A stretch of 64,000 bases of DNA from SLSG01 sp964477035. Lineage in GTDB: Bacteria; Bacteroidota; Bacteroidia; Bacteroidales; UBA7960. Position 1 is the stretch's first letter, and each line of letters starts with the position of its first letter. Shown here piece after piece: positions 25,743-33,920 of the stretch. A model generated the notes under the pieces. It was not told the origin of the DNA, did no database searches, and saw nothing but the letters and a program-made list of their open reading frames with translations. The stretch is taken from positions 235,689 through 299,688 of the forward strand of contig CAYZCW010000004.1 in assembly GCA_964477035.1 (NCBI GenBank), written 5' to 3'. The position numbers and the translations under genes are program-made.

Positions 25743-25791
25743 ACCAAAGACCAATAACCAATAACCAATGACCAATAACCAAAAACCAAAC
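25743..25791. repeat. Seven-copy heptamer tandem repeat (ACCAATR)
   Basis: Seven contiguous 7-bp units: ACCAAAG, ACCAATA, ACCAATA, ACCAATG, ACCAATA, ACCAAAA, ACCAAAC. Just upstream (25716-25740) are inverse-oriented GGTTGGT/GGTTGGC-type units, so the whole intergenic stretch can fold back on itself. Such heptamer arrays occur between genes in Bacteroidota and cyanobacteria; when translated they give spurious VIGHWLL-type peptides. Confidence 0.9.
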
Positions 25792-25807
25792 ACTTAAACT
25801 GAATTAT

Positions 25808-27052
25808 ATGGCAATACTGAAGCCCTTTCAAGGATACCGACCCCCGAAGGAAATTGTTAAAGATTTGGCCTCCAGACCTTATGATGTGCTGAATTCGTCA
25901 GAAGCCCGTGCAGAGGCAGGGGACAATCCCCATTGTTTTTTGCGGGTTGTGAAGCCGGAGATCGAACTGCCTGAGGAGGTCAACCTTTATTCACAAGCGG
26001 TTTATGACAAAGCCCGGGACAATTTCAAAAAGTTCATTGATAAAGGCTACCTGGTACAGGACAAGAAAAAGCATTTCTACGTATATGCCCAGACCTGGGG
26101 CGAAAAAACCCAGTACGGCATTGTCGGATGCGCCGGTGTGGAGGATTACCTGAATGACCGGATCAAGAAGCATGAACTGACCAGGCCGGACAAGGAAGAG
26201 GACCGCATGAAGCATGTCCGGGTCCTGAACGCCAATGCGGAGCCGGTTTTCTTTACCTATCCGACGAAAAAGGAAATCGACGGGATTGTGGAAAAAGTTG
26301 TGGCCGCCCCGCCAGAGTATGATTTTGTGGCCGACGACGGCTTTGGCCATCGTTTCTGGGTGGTGGAGGACGACCGCGAGATCGGACGCCTGGAGGCTTT
26401 GTTCGGGGAGGTCCCTGCCTTCTATGTGGCTGACGGCCACCATCGCACGGCGGCTGCCGCCCTGGTGGGGAACGAGAAAAAGCTGAACAACCCCAGGCAT
26501 ACCGGGGAGGAGGAGTACAACTATTTCATGGCCGTGCTTTTCCCGGATGACCAACTGACGATCATCGATTACAACCGGGTGGTGAAGGACCTGAACGGCC
26601 TGTCGGAGGAAGCTTTCCTGGAGAAATTGTCGGCACATTTCGTGGTGGAGGCGCATGGCAAAACCGCCGTCAAGCCGGGGAAGCTGCATGCCTTCGGCAT
26701 GTACCTGGGCGGACAGTGGTATTCCCTGGAAGCGAAACCAGGAACCTTTGACGATCATGACCCGATCGGGGTGCTGGATGTGACCATCCTCTCGCGTCTG
26801 GTACTGGATGACATCCTCGGTATCAAGAATCAGCGGACGGACAAGCGCATCGACTTTGTGGGCGGAATCCGCGGCCTTTCCGAACTGGAAAGGCGTGTCG
26901 ACGACGGGGAGATGGCGGTGGCCTTTTCCCTGTATCCGGTGACCATGAAGCAGTTGATGGACATTGCCGATACCGGCAACATCATGCCGCCCAAGACCAC
27001 CTGGTTCGAACCGAAGCTTCGCAGCGGACTGGTTGTCCATACCCTGGACTAA
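25808..27052 (+). CDS. DUF1015 family protein
   Basis: 414 residues, starting MAILKPFQGYRPPKEIVKDL, the family opening. Conserved blocks: RPYDVLNSSEARAEAGDNPHCFLRVVKPEI, FYVADGHHRTAAAALVG (the most conserved part, with DGHHR), NYFMAVLFPDDQLTIIDYNR, and PPKTTWFEPKLRSGLVVH at the end. Its genomic link with serC-serA in Bacteroidota and elsewhere suggests a role tied to serine metabolism; a bacterial DUF1015 group has been connected to serine kinase-like (SbnI/SerK) chemistry, which also uses a DGHHR-type motif, so an ADP-dependent serine kinase-related function is plausible but unproven here. Confidence 0.88.
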   Translation: MAILKPFQGYRPPKEIVKDLASRPYDVLNSSEARAEAGDNPHCFLRVVKPEIELPEEVNLYSQAVYDKARDNFKKFIDKGYLVQDKKKHFYVYAQTWGEKTQYGIVGCAGVEDYLNDRIKKHELTRPDKEEDRMKHVRVLNANAEPVFFTYPTKKEIDGIVEKVVAAPPEYDFVADDGFGHRFWVVEDDREIGRLEALFGEVPAFYVADGHHRTAAAALVGNEKKLNNPRHTGEEEYNYFMAVLFPDDQLTIIDYNRVVKDLNGLSEEAFLEKLSAHFVVEAHGKTAVKPGKLHAFGMYLGGQWYSLEAKPGTFDDHDPIGVLDVTILSRLVLDDILGIKNQRTDKRIDFVGGIRGLSELERRVDDGEMAVAFSLYPVTMKQLMDIADTGNIMPPKTTWFEPKLRSGLVVHTLD

Positions 27053-27092
27053 AAAAAAGTTTGCAAACGAGATGCTTTTTTAAAAAAATGAC

Positions 27093-27100
27093 TATCTTTG
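27093..27100 (+). promoter_or_regulatory. -7 box for ribosomal protein L31 gene
   Basis: TATCTTTG, a full match, followed immediately by CAGTCC. The same TTTGCAGTCC junction occurs at the rpsA promoter. The best TTTG upstream (27060-27063) is 29 bases away, longer than usual. Confidence 0.7.
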
Positions 27101-27150
27101 CAGTCCTTAAAAAAGGGATTCAACGATTCTTTTTTAGGGACTGCTTTTTT
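27101..27150 (+). promoter_or_regulatory. Terminator-like hairpin at the 5' end of the L31 mRNA
   Basis: CAGTCCTTAAAAAAG (27101-27115) pairs with CTTTTTTAGGGACTG (27129-27143) over 15 positions, one of them G-U, with a 13-base loop; CTTTTTT follows directly. The structure sits at or just after the transcription start and 33 bases before the rpmE start codon region begins (ATG 27177). It could attenuate transcription or serve as a leader for L31 feedback, as L31 leaders do in other phyla. Confidence 0.6.
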
Positions 27151-27176
27151 GACAAGAATTTTAACCGCTTTTTCTG

Positions 27177-27440
27177 ATGAAGAAAGATATCCATCCTGGC
27201 AACTATCGTTTCGTCGTTTTTACCGATATGTCGAACGATTACAGTTTCCTGACCCGCTCTACTGCAGCGAGCAAGGAAACCATCAAATGGGAAGACGGCA
27301 AGGAGTACCCCCAGATCAAACTGGAGATCTCCCATACCTCGCATCCCTTTTATACGGGCAAGCAGCAGCTTGTGGACACGGCAGGACGCGTGGATAAGTT
27401 CAGGACCAAATACCAGAAACACCTTCAGAAGAAAAGCTGA
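27177..27440 (+). CDS. rpmE2: 50S ribosomal protein L31 type B
   Basis: 87 residues, MKKDIHPGNYRFVVFTDMSN at the start and HPFYTGKQQLVDTAGRVDKF near the end, the L31 signature. It lacks the CxxC zinc cysteines of type A L31, so it is the zinc-independent type B form. Type B proteins normally appear when zinc is short in species with both forms; many Bacteroidota have only this one. Single-gene transcript: a strong -7 box upstream and a perfect terminator downstream. Confidence 0.96.
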   Translation: MKKDIHPGNYRFVVFTDMSNDYSFLTRSTAASKETIKWEDGKEYPQIKLEISHTSHPFYTGKQQLVDTAGRVDKFRTKYQKHLQKKS

Positions 27441-27462
27441 GTCAAGCCCTTCAAAAGTCTTT

Positions 27463-27489
27463 AAAAGCCCTTTTATGAAGGGCTTTTTT
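27463..27489 (+). terminator. Rho-independent terminator of rpmE2
   Basis: AAAAGCCCTT (27463-27472) and AAGGGCTTTT (27478-27487) form a perfect 10-bp stem with loop TTATG, followed by more T. Confidence 0.9.
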
Positions 27490-27542
27490 ATTATTTTTAC
27501 TTTTTGTTTTTTCCAAATCAATAACCCTGCAATCACAGTCCC

Positions 27543-28733
27543 ATGAATTACATCCTGTTCGGGGCCCAGAGCCGCACCCACCTTTTGCCATTCACTTTTC
27601 TTCGCCCATTGGCCGATCTGAGGGTTGGCATGCTGACCATCCGGGAGAAATGGGAGCGGTACCTCGGCGCCAGGACCTCCACCCTGACGGAGCCCTATCT
27701 GAGCGTGAAGTACCCCCTGGTCAAAAAGGAAGAGAACGTGCTGATCAATGCCAGCGTGCTGCCCAGCCAGCAACTGGTCCGTGAGATCGGTCAGCTGAAG
27801 CCCAACCAGACCCTCATTTCGGGGGAGGTGCTCATTGCCCACCGACTGCGTGCCCGGGACATCGACAACCTCGACCTGGAGCTGCTCGACAAGGTGTCCC
27901 CCCTGGAGACAGCGGGTGACATCATGAAACTGTCCTGGCTCTGGGAGCTCATATCCCTCAATGGCAAGGCCCTGTTGGATGATTTTGAGCTGGTGACCAG
28001 CGGGAGGAAGTCCCGGCCCCTGCCGTCCCATGTGCAGGTGTCAGGATCCGGACGGGTTTTTGTGGAGGAAGGGGCCGTGGTGGAGATGGCCCTGATCAAC
28101 GCAAGTGAGGGACCGGTCTATATCGGAAAGAATGCCCATGTGATGGACGGGGCCATCCTGCGCGGCCCGGTGGCTGTCTGTGAAGGCGCCACGGTCAGGA
28201 TGGGGGCCAGGATATACGGCAACGCGGTCATCGGTCCCTACTCCAAGATCGGAGGAGAAATGACCGAATCCATTGTCATGGGATACTCCAACAAGGTGCA
28301 TGATGGGTTCCTTGGGCACAGCGTGATCGGGGAATGGTGCAACCTCGGGGCCGGGACCAATGCCTCCAACCTCAAAAACAACTATGAGCCGGTTCGCCTG
28401 TGGGACTATGAAGAGGAAAGTTTTGTGCAGACCGGCTTGCAGTTTTGCGGCACCTTCATGGGCGACCACAGCAAGTGCGGCATCAACACCATGTTCAATA
28501 CCGGGACCGTGATCGGCATCAATGCCCAGGTATTCGGTTCCGGTTTCATGAGAAATTTTATTCCCTCCTTCACCTGGGGAAGCGTGTCGGGAACCACCCC
28601 CTTCGATATCGACAAGGCCGTCCAGGTGGCCAAAAGGGTTTATGCCCGCCGGGGCATGACGTTCGGCGAACCAGATGAGCAGATCCTGCGCCATGTGTTC
28701 GACCACACTTTTTCTTTCCGCAAGCTGAGTTGA
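27543..28733 (+). CDS. GlmU-like sugar nucleotidyltransferase/acyltransferase (TIGR03991 group)
   Basis: 396 residues. The N-terminal part (MNYILFGAQSRTHLLPFTFLRPLADLRVG) is the degenerate nucleotidyltransferase domain of this Bacteroidota group. From about residue 165 the sequence is a left-handed beta helix with hexapeptide repeats (GPVYIGKNAHVMDGAILRGPVAVCEG and similar). LGHSVIGEWCNLGAGTNASNLKNNY and GTVIGINAQVFGSGFMRNFIPSF correspond to the GlmU acetyltransferase region. Proposed role is in UDP-GlcNAc or related cell-envelope precursor supply, but the group has no clear experimental assignment that I can cite. Confidence 0.85.
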   Translation: MNYILFGAQSRTHLLPFTFLRPLADLRVGMLTIREKWERYLGARTSTLTEPYLSVKYPLVKKEENVLINASVLPSQQLVREIGQLKPNQTLISGEVLIAHRLRARDIDNLDLELLDKVSPLETAGDIMKLSWLWELISLNGKALLDDFELVTSGRKSRPLPSHVQVSGSGRVFVEEGAVVEMALINASEGPVYIGKNAHVMDGAILRGPVAVCEGATVRMGARIYGNAVIGPYSKIGGEMTESIVMGYSNKVHDGFLGHSVIGEWCNLGAGTNASNLKNNYEPVRLWDYEEESFVQTGLQFCGTFMGDHSKCGINTMFNTGTVIGINAQVFGSGFMRNFIPSFTWGSVSGTTPFDIDKAVQVAKRVYARRGMTFGEPDEQILRHVFDHTFSFRKLS

Positions 28734-28829
28734 TGTCACCGCCTGCCAGGGCGTCCGGCCGGCTGTTGAATTGTCAGTTCCATTCATCCTGGCATGCGGA
28801 TTGCGCCCAATAGGAACCATTGGGTTAGG

Positions 28830-28864
28830 CCCGGTGAAGTCCCCTTTGGGGGTTTTCTGCCGGG
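28830..28864 (+). terminator. Possible weak terminator between GlmU-like gene and lon
   Basis: Nested inverted repeats: outer CCCGG/CCGGG (28830-28834 / 28860-28864) and inner CCCC-TTT-GGGG (28841-28851) followed by TTTT. Stem is short; assignment is tentative. A further CCCAAT/ATTGGG repeat lies at about 28806-28823. Confidence 0.3.
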
Positions 28865-28904
28865 TCCTTACCCTGTTTGCATGACAACTTGACGCTTCGT
28901 TTTT

Positions 28905-31361
28905 ATGGAAAATATGTTTGATCAGGGTTTGTTGGGATTTTCGGATATCATGGACGCCGAAAGCGAATTCATCCCCTTGCTGTCCAGTGAGGAGGAAGAG
29001 CAGATGGCTGCTGAAAAATTGCCGGAGGTCCTGCCCATACTGCCTCTTAAAAATACCGTCCTGTTTCCGGGGGTGGTCATTCCCATCACCGTCAGCCGTG
29101 ACAAATCCATCCGCCTGGTCAGGGAGGTATACAAGCAAAGCCGTGTCATCGGGGTCGTTTCCCAGAAAGACCCCAATATGGAGGAGCCTGAATTCGGGGA
29201 TCTGAACAAGGTCGGGACAGTGGCCCAGATCATCAAGATCCTGCAAATGCCTGATGGCAATACCACGGTCATCATTCAGGGCAAGAAGCGCTTTGGGTTG
29301 AAGGAACTGGTCGGGTCCGACCCCTACTTCAAGGCCAGGGTGGTACCGTTCGACAAGGACGAGAAAGTCAAACCCTCCCAGAAGTTCAAGGCCTTGATAT
29401 CCACCATCAAGGACATGGCCATTCAAATCGTGAAGCTGTCCCCGAATGTTCCCAGCGAGGCCGCCTTTGCCATTAAAAATATTGAAAGCCCGGTCTTTCT
29501 GGTGAATTTCATCTCTTCCAACCTGAATATCGAGGTCGGGGAGAAGCAGAAGCTGCTCGAGGTCCAGGACCTCAATACCCGGGCAAACATCGTTCTGGGG
29601 CATCTGACCAGGGAGCTGCAGGTGGTCGAACTGAAAAACCAGATCCAGTCCAAGGTCCGCGTCGACATTGACAAGCAGCAACGGGAGTACATCCTGGGTC
29701 AGCAACTCAAAACCATCCAGGAGGAGCTGGGGGGCAGCCCGCACGAACAACAGATCAACGAATTCCGTGAGCGGGCAAAAAGCAAGAAATGGGGCAAGCA
29801 GGTGGCCGACACCTTCGATAAGGAGCTTGCCAAATTACAGCGGATCAACCCGGCGGCCATGGAATTTTCCATCCATCTCAACTACCTGGAAACCCTGCTG
29901 GAGTTGCCCTGGAACGAATTCACCCCGGACAGCTTCGACCTCAGGAAGGCCCAGAATATTCTGGATGAGGACCATCACGGACTGGAGAAGGTGAAGGAAC
30001 GCATTATTGAATACCTTGCCGTATTGAAACTCAAGGGGGACATGAAATCACCCATCCTGTGCCTGGTCGGACCGCCCGGGGTGGGAAAAACCTCCCTGGG
30101 CAAATCCATCGCCCGGGCCATCGGCCGAAACTATGTGCGCATGTCGCTGGGCGGACTGCGCGACGAGGCAGAAATCCGGGGCCACCGGAAGACCTATGTA
30201 GGGGCCATGCCGGGACGGATCATTCAGAACCTTAGGAAAGCACGTTCGTCCAACCCGGTATTTGTGCTTGACGAGATCGACAAGGTCGGCCACCAGACGT
30301 TTACCGGAGACCCTTCCTCCGCCTTGCTCGAAGTGCTGGACCCGGAGCAGAACAACAGCTTTTACGACAACTACCTGGAGCTGGATTACGATTTGTCGAA
30401 CATCATGTTCGTCGCCACGGCCAATACCCTTTCCGGGGTGCAGCCTGCCCTGAGGGACCGCATGGAGGTGATCAACCTGAGTGGTTACATCGTGGAGGAA
30501 AAGGTGGAGATCGCACGCAAGCATATTATTCCCCGGCAGCTTTCTGCTCACGGCCTGAAGCGAAGCCAGGTTCGCTTCGGCAAGGGATTGCTGGAGGACA
30601 TCATCCAGAATTACACCCGCGAATCGGGCGTCAGGAGCCTGGAAAAAATCATCGCCAAGCTGATGCGCGCCCGGGCCCGGGCGGTTGTCATGGGCCAGGT
30701 CACCCGTTCTGCCATCGGTAAAAAGGAGCTGGAGGAAATCCTTGGACCGTCGCCCGTGAACAGGGAACAGACCCTTTTGAAGGACGTGGCCGGTGTCATG
30801 ACCGGCCTGGCCTGGACGCAGTCCGGAGGGGAGATCCTTTTCGTGGAGGTGAGCATCAGCAAGGGCAAGGGACAACTGACCATGACGGGAAGCCTGGGAG
30901 AGGTCATGAAGGAATCGGCCACCCTGGCTTTCGAATACCTGAAATCACATGCCGGCGAGCTGGGCATTGACCCCGGGGTATTTGCCCGCCACAATGTCCA
31001 CCTGCACGTGCCTGAGGGAGCCACCCCAAAAGACGGACCCTCTGCCGGAATCACCATGTTTGCTGCCATGGCTTCTGCTTTCACCCGGCGCAAGGTGAAG
31101 CCCGGGGTGGCCATGACCGGGGAGATCACCCTGCGTGGCAAGGTCCTTCCCGTGGGAGGAATCAAGGAGAAGATACTGGCGGCCAAGCGTTCAGGTGTTT
31201 CGCACATCATCCTTTCGGAAGAGAACCGCAAGAACGTGGAGGAGATCAACAAGAAATACGTAGAGGGTATTGATTTCCATTATATTAGTGAAATGATCGA
31301 GGTGGTCGGCCTGTCCATGCTCGACGAAAGGACCGGTAACCCCCTGGAATCCGGGACCTGA
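28905..31361 (+). CDS. lon: ATP-dependent protease Lon (endopeptidase La)
   Basis: 818 residues, all domains present. The N-terminal LonN domain (LPILPLKNTVLFPGVVIPIT) is followed by the coiled-coil region, the AAA+ domain with Walker A GPPGVGKTSLGKSIA (about residues 388-402), VFVLDEIDKVG as Walker B, and the sensor region. The proteolytic domain carries the Ser-Lys dyad in PKDGPSAGITMF (Ser) and GIKEKILAAKRSG (Lys). It degrades misfolded and regulatory proteins in the cytoplasm. The first 35 residues (acidic, before LPEVLPILPLK) form a short extension. No obvious -7 box is seen in the 171 bases upstream. Confidence 0.97.
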   Translation: MENMFDQGLLGFSDIMDAESEFIPLLSSEEEEQMAAEKLPEVLPILPLKNTVLFPGVVIPITVSRDKSIRLVREVYKQSRVIGVVSQKDPNMEEPEFGDLNKVGTVAQIIKILQMPDGNTTVIIQGKKRFGLKELVGSDPYFKARVVPFDKDEKVKPSQKFKALISTIKDMAIQIVKLSPNVPSEAAFAIKNIESPVFLVNFISSNLNIEVGEKQKLLEVQDLNTRANIVLGHLTRELQVVELKNQIQSKVRVDIDKQQREYILGQQLKTIQEELGGSPHEQQINEFRERAKSKKWGKQVADTFDKELAKLQRINPAAMEFSIHLNYLETLLELPWNEFTPDSFDLRKAQNILDEDHHGLEKVKERIIEYLAVLKLKGDMKSPILCLVGPPGVGKTSLGKSIARAIGRNYVRMSLGGLRDEAEIRGHRKTYVGAMPGRIIQNLRKARSSNPVFVLDEIDKVGHQTFTGDPSSALLEVLDPEQNNSFYDNYLELDYDLSNIMFVATANTLSGVQPALRDRMEVINLSGYIVEEKVEIARKHIIPRQLSAHGLKRSQVRFGKGLLEDIIQNYTRESGVRSLEKIIAKLMRARARAVVMGQVTRSAIGKKELEEILGPSPVNREQTLLKDVAGVMTGLAWTQSGGEILFVEVSISKGKGQLTMTGSLGEVMKESATLAFEYLKSHAGELGIDPGVFARHNVHLHVPEGATPKDGPSAGITMFAAMASAFTRRKVKPGVAMTGEITLRGKVLPVGGIKEKILAAKRSGVSHIILSEENRKNVEEINKKYVEGIDFHYISEMIEVVGLSMLDERTGNPLESGT

Positions 31362-31389
31362 GAGGCTCTTAAAATCTGATTTTTAGTTT

Positions 31390-31417
31390 TTTGTTTACCA
31401 ATAAATTGCTACTTTTG
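31390..31417 (+). promoter_or_regulatory. rpsA promoter
   Basis: TTTG (31390-31393), 16 bases, TACTTTTG (31410-31417), then CAGTCCC. A short hairpin-forming stretch (CCCG-TTTG-CGGG, 31422-31433) lies at the start of the transcript; leader about 80 bases. Confidence 0.8.
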
Positions 31418-31501
31418 CAGTCCCGTTTGCGGGCCCTGCAATTCAATGATTGTTTAACCAGGTTCCCGGCCCCGGTGCCGGTAACCGCATAGAGTGAATG
31501 A

Positions 31502-33826
31502 ATGTCTGAAGAAAACAAAAACCTGAACCCGGAAGAAAACCAAGCCGAAACCTCTCCGGAAACCCCGGAGGAAACTCCCAGGGTTGAATCACAGGCCAGT
31601 CCGGAACAAAAAGAAGAAGCCGCTGAAAAAGAAGCTGCTGAGGAAACAGCCCCGGAAGCGGCTGCTGAGGAAGCCACCCCGGAGGCTACCCCGGAAGCCG
31701 CCGCTGAAGAGCCAGCCCCGCAAAAGGGCGCGGAGAAACCGGCCGCAGATGCTTTTACAGCCCAGGTTCCCGGTGATTTCGACTGGGATGCCGTCGGGAA
31801 GAAACAGGACGCCTATTCCAGTGCCGAGCGACAGCGCCTGGAGAGTCTGTATGACGAAACCCTCAAATCGATTGGGGAAGGCGAGGTCATTGACGGGACC
31901 GTCGTGTCCATGAACTCCCGGGAAGTGGTTGTCAATATTGGGTTCAAGTCGGACGGGGTCATCCCTGCCGCCGAAGTCAGGTACAACCAGGATCTGAAAC
32001 CGGGGGATGTCATAGAGGTGTATGTGGAAAGCCAGGAAGACCTGAGCGGACAGCTGGTGCTGTCTCACAAAAAGGCCCGTACCCTGCGTTCCTGGGAACG
32101 CATCAACCAGGCGATGGACAAGGATGAGGTCATCAACGGAACCGTGAAATGCCGCACCAAAGGGGGCCTGATCGTCGATGTGTTCGGTATTGAGGCTTTC
32201 CTGCCCGGATCACAGATCGATGTGAAACCCATCCGTGATTACGATATATACGTGGGCAAGACCATGGAATTCAAGGTGGTCAAGATCAATCACGAATACA
32301 AGAACGTGGTTGTCTCCCACAAGGCACTGATCGAAGCCGAGCTGGAGATTCAAAAGGCGGAGATCATCTCCAAGCTGGAGAAGGGACAGATCCTGGAAGG
32401 GACCGTGAAGAACATCACTTCCTATGGGGTCTTTGTCGACCTGGGCGGCGTGGATGGACTGGTCCATATTACCGACCTGTCATGGGGCCGCATCAACCAC
32501 CCGGAAGAGATCGTGAAGCTGGACGAGAAGATCAATGTGGTCATCCTCGACTTTGACGACAACAAAAAGCGGATTGCGCTCGGCCTCAAGCAGCTCACGC
32601 CCCACCCCTGGGATTCTCTGGACACCACCATGAAGGTGGGTGACAAGGTCAAGGGCCGTGTGGTCGTCATGGCGGATTATGGCGCTTTCATCGAGATTGC
32701 CCCCGGGGTGGAAGGACTCATCCATGTATCGGAGATGTCCTGGTCACAGCACCTGCGGACTGCCCAGGATTTCCTCAAGGTAGGGGATGAGGTGGAGGCC
32801 GTTGTGCTCACCCTCGACCGGGACGACAGGAAAATGTCGCTCGGCATCAAACAGCTCATTCCCGATCCATGGGAGAACATCATCGAGAAATACCCGGTGA
32901 ATTCAAGGCATACGGCCACCGTGCGCAACTTCACCAACTTCGGCATTTTCGTGGAGCTGGAGGAAGGGGTCGACGGCCTGATCCACATCAGCGACCTGTC
33001 CTGGAGCAAGAAAATCAAGCATCCGGCCGAGTTCACCAAGATCGGTGAAAGCATTGAGGTGGTCGTTCTCGATGTGGATAAGGACAACCGCCGCCTCAGC
33101 CTCGGTCACAAGCAGCTTGAGGAAAACCCCTGGGATGTTTTCGAGACCGTCTTTACCATCGATTCGGTTCACCAGGGCACCATTGTGGGCACTTCCGACA
33201 AAGGCGTGATCGTCTCCCTGCCCTATGGTGTGGAGGGTTTCGCCCCCACACGCCATATCGTGAAGGAAGACGGCTCCACGGCCAAAATGGACGAAACCCT
33301 GGACTTCAAGGTGATTGAGTTCAATAAGGACAGTAAGAAGATTGTGGTGTCCCACACCAAGGTTTACCAGGAAGGACGCACCCCTGCGCGTTCCGGGGAG
33401 AGCAGCGATCGCAAACCGCGCGAGAAGGGAAGCACCAGCAAGACGGTCAAGAAAATGAAGGACAGCCTGGAGGTGACCACCCTGGGTGACCTGAGCGTAC
33501 TGGCCAACCTGAAGTCCGAGATCGAGAAGACCGAGAAGACCAAGGCGGCCGCCAAGCTGGAGAAAATGGAGAAGGAGCAGGCGAAGAAAGCCGCAGAGGC
33601 CGGGAAGAAGGCCCAGGAGGAAGCAGGGCAGAAAGCTGCTGAGCCTGCCGCTGAAGCCGGCGAGGAGGAGAAAGCTCCGGAAGAACCGGTCGTAAAAGAG
33701 GAGAAAGCGGAACCCAAGCCGAAGAAGAAAGCCACCAAGGCCAAGGCTGCCAAGGAAGCCGAAGCCAGGGAGGAAGAAAAGGCAGAAGGGGAAGACGGCG
33801 AGAAGGAGAAAGAAGGCGGGGAATAA
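31502..33826 (+). CDS. rpsA: 30S ribosomal protein S1, six S1 domains with long charged tails
   Basis: 774 residues against about 557 in E. coli. Residues 1-88 are an acidic E/A/P-rich extension. Six S1 (OB-fold) repeats follow, recognisable by DGTVVSMNSREVVVNIGFKS, NGTVKCRTKGGLIVDVFG, EGTVKNITSYGVFVDLGG, KGRVVVMADYGAFIEIAP, TATVRNFTNFGIFVELEE and QGTIVGTSDKGVIVSLP. The C-terminal 150 residues are a lysine/glutamate/alanine-rich tail, probably helical or disordered. S1 binds mRNA on the small ribosomal subunit and helps translation start, which matters in a phylum that makes little use of Shine-Dalgarno pairing. Own promoter and terminator. Confidence 0.95.
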   Translation: MSEENKNLNPEENQAETSPETPEETPRVESQASPEQKEEAAEKEAAEETAPEAAAEEATPEATPEAAAEEPAPQKGAEKPAADAFTAQVPGDFDWDAVGKKQDAYSSAERQRLESLYDETLKSIGEGEVIDGTVVSMNSREVVVNIGFKSDGVIPAAEVRYNQDLKPGDVIEVYVESQEDLSGQLVLSHKKARTLRSWERINQAMDKDEVINGTVKCRTKGGLIVDVFGIEAFLPGSQIDVKPIRDYDIYVGKTMEFKVVKINHEYKNVVVSHKALIEAELEIQKAEIISKLEKGQILEGTVKNITSYGVFVDLGGVDGLVHITDLSWGRINHPEEIVKLDEKINVVILDFDDNKKRIALGLKQLTPHPWDSLDTTMKVGDKVKGRVVVMADYGAFIEIAPGVEGLIHVSEMSWSQHLRTAQDFLKVGDEVEAVVLTLDRDDRKMSLGIKQLIPDPWENIIEKYPVNSRHTATVRNFTNFGIFVELEEGVDGLIHISDLSWSKKIKHPAEFTKIGESIEVVVLDVDKDNRRLSLGHKQLEENPWDVFETVFTIDSVHQGTIVGTSDKGVIVSLPYGVEGFAPTRHIVKEDGSTAKMDETLDFKVIEFNKDSKKIVVSHTKVYQEGRTPARSGESSDRKPREKGSTSKTVKKMKDSLEVTTLGDLSVLANLKSEIEKTEKTKAAAKLEKMEKEQAKKAAEAGKKAQEEAGQKAAEPAAEAGEEEKAPEEPVVKEEKAEPKPKKKATKAKAAKEAEAREEEKAEGEDGEKEKEGGE

Positions 33827-33888
33827 GCCGGACAGCTCCGATTTCCTGGGGCCGGTTCAGCAAGTCACACTGCATGCCTTTCGGGGCA

Positions 33889-33920
33889 AGAGGGTGACCG
33901 GCTGGACCGGCCCTCTTTTT
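33889..33920 (+). terminator. Rho-independent terminator of rpsA
   Basis: AGAGGG (33889-33894) pairs with CCCTCT (33911-33916), with CCGG/CCGG inside, followed by five T. The T-run overlaps the stop codon of the convergent oxidoreductase gene. Confidence 0.75.

Noticed and set aside
25000..25782. 260-residue minus-strand open reading beginning VIGHWLLVIG
   Set aside because: The start is the translated heptamer repeat and the rest is antisense to serA; a well-known artefact type.
28041..29750. 569-residue minus-strand open reading
   Set aside because: Antisense to the GlmU-like gene and lon; no motif.
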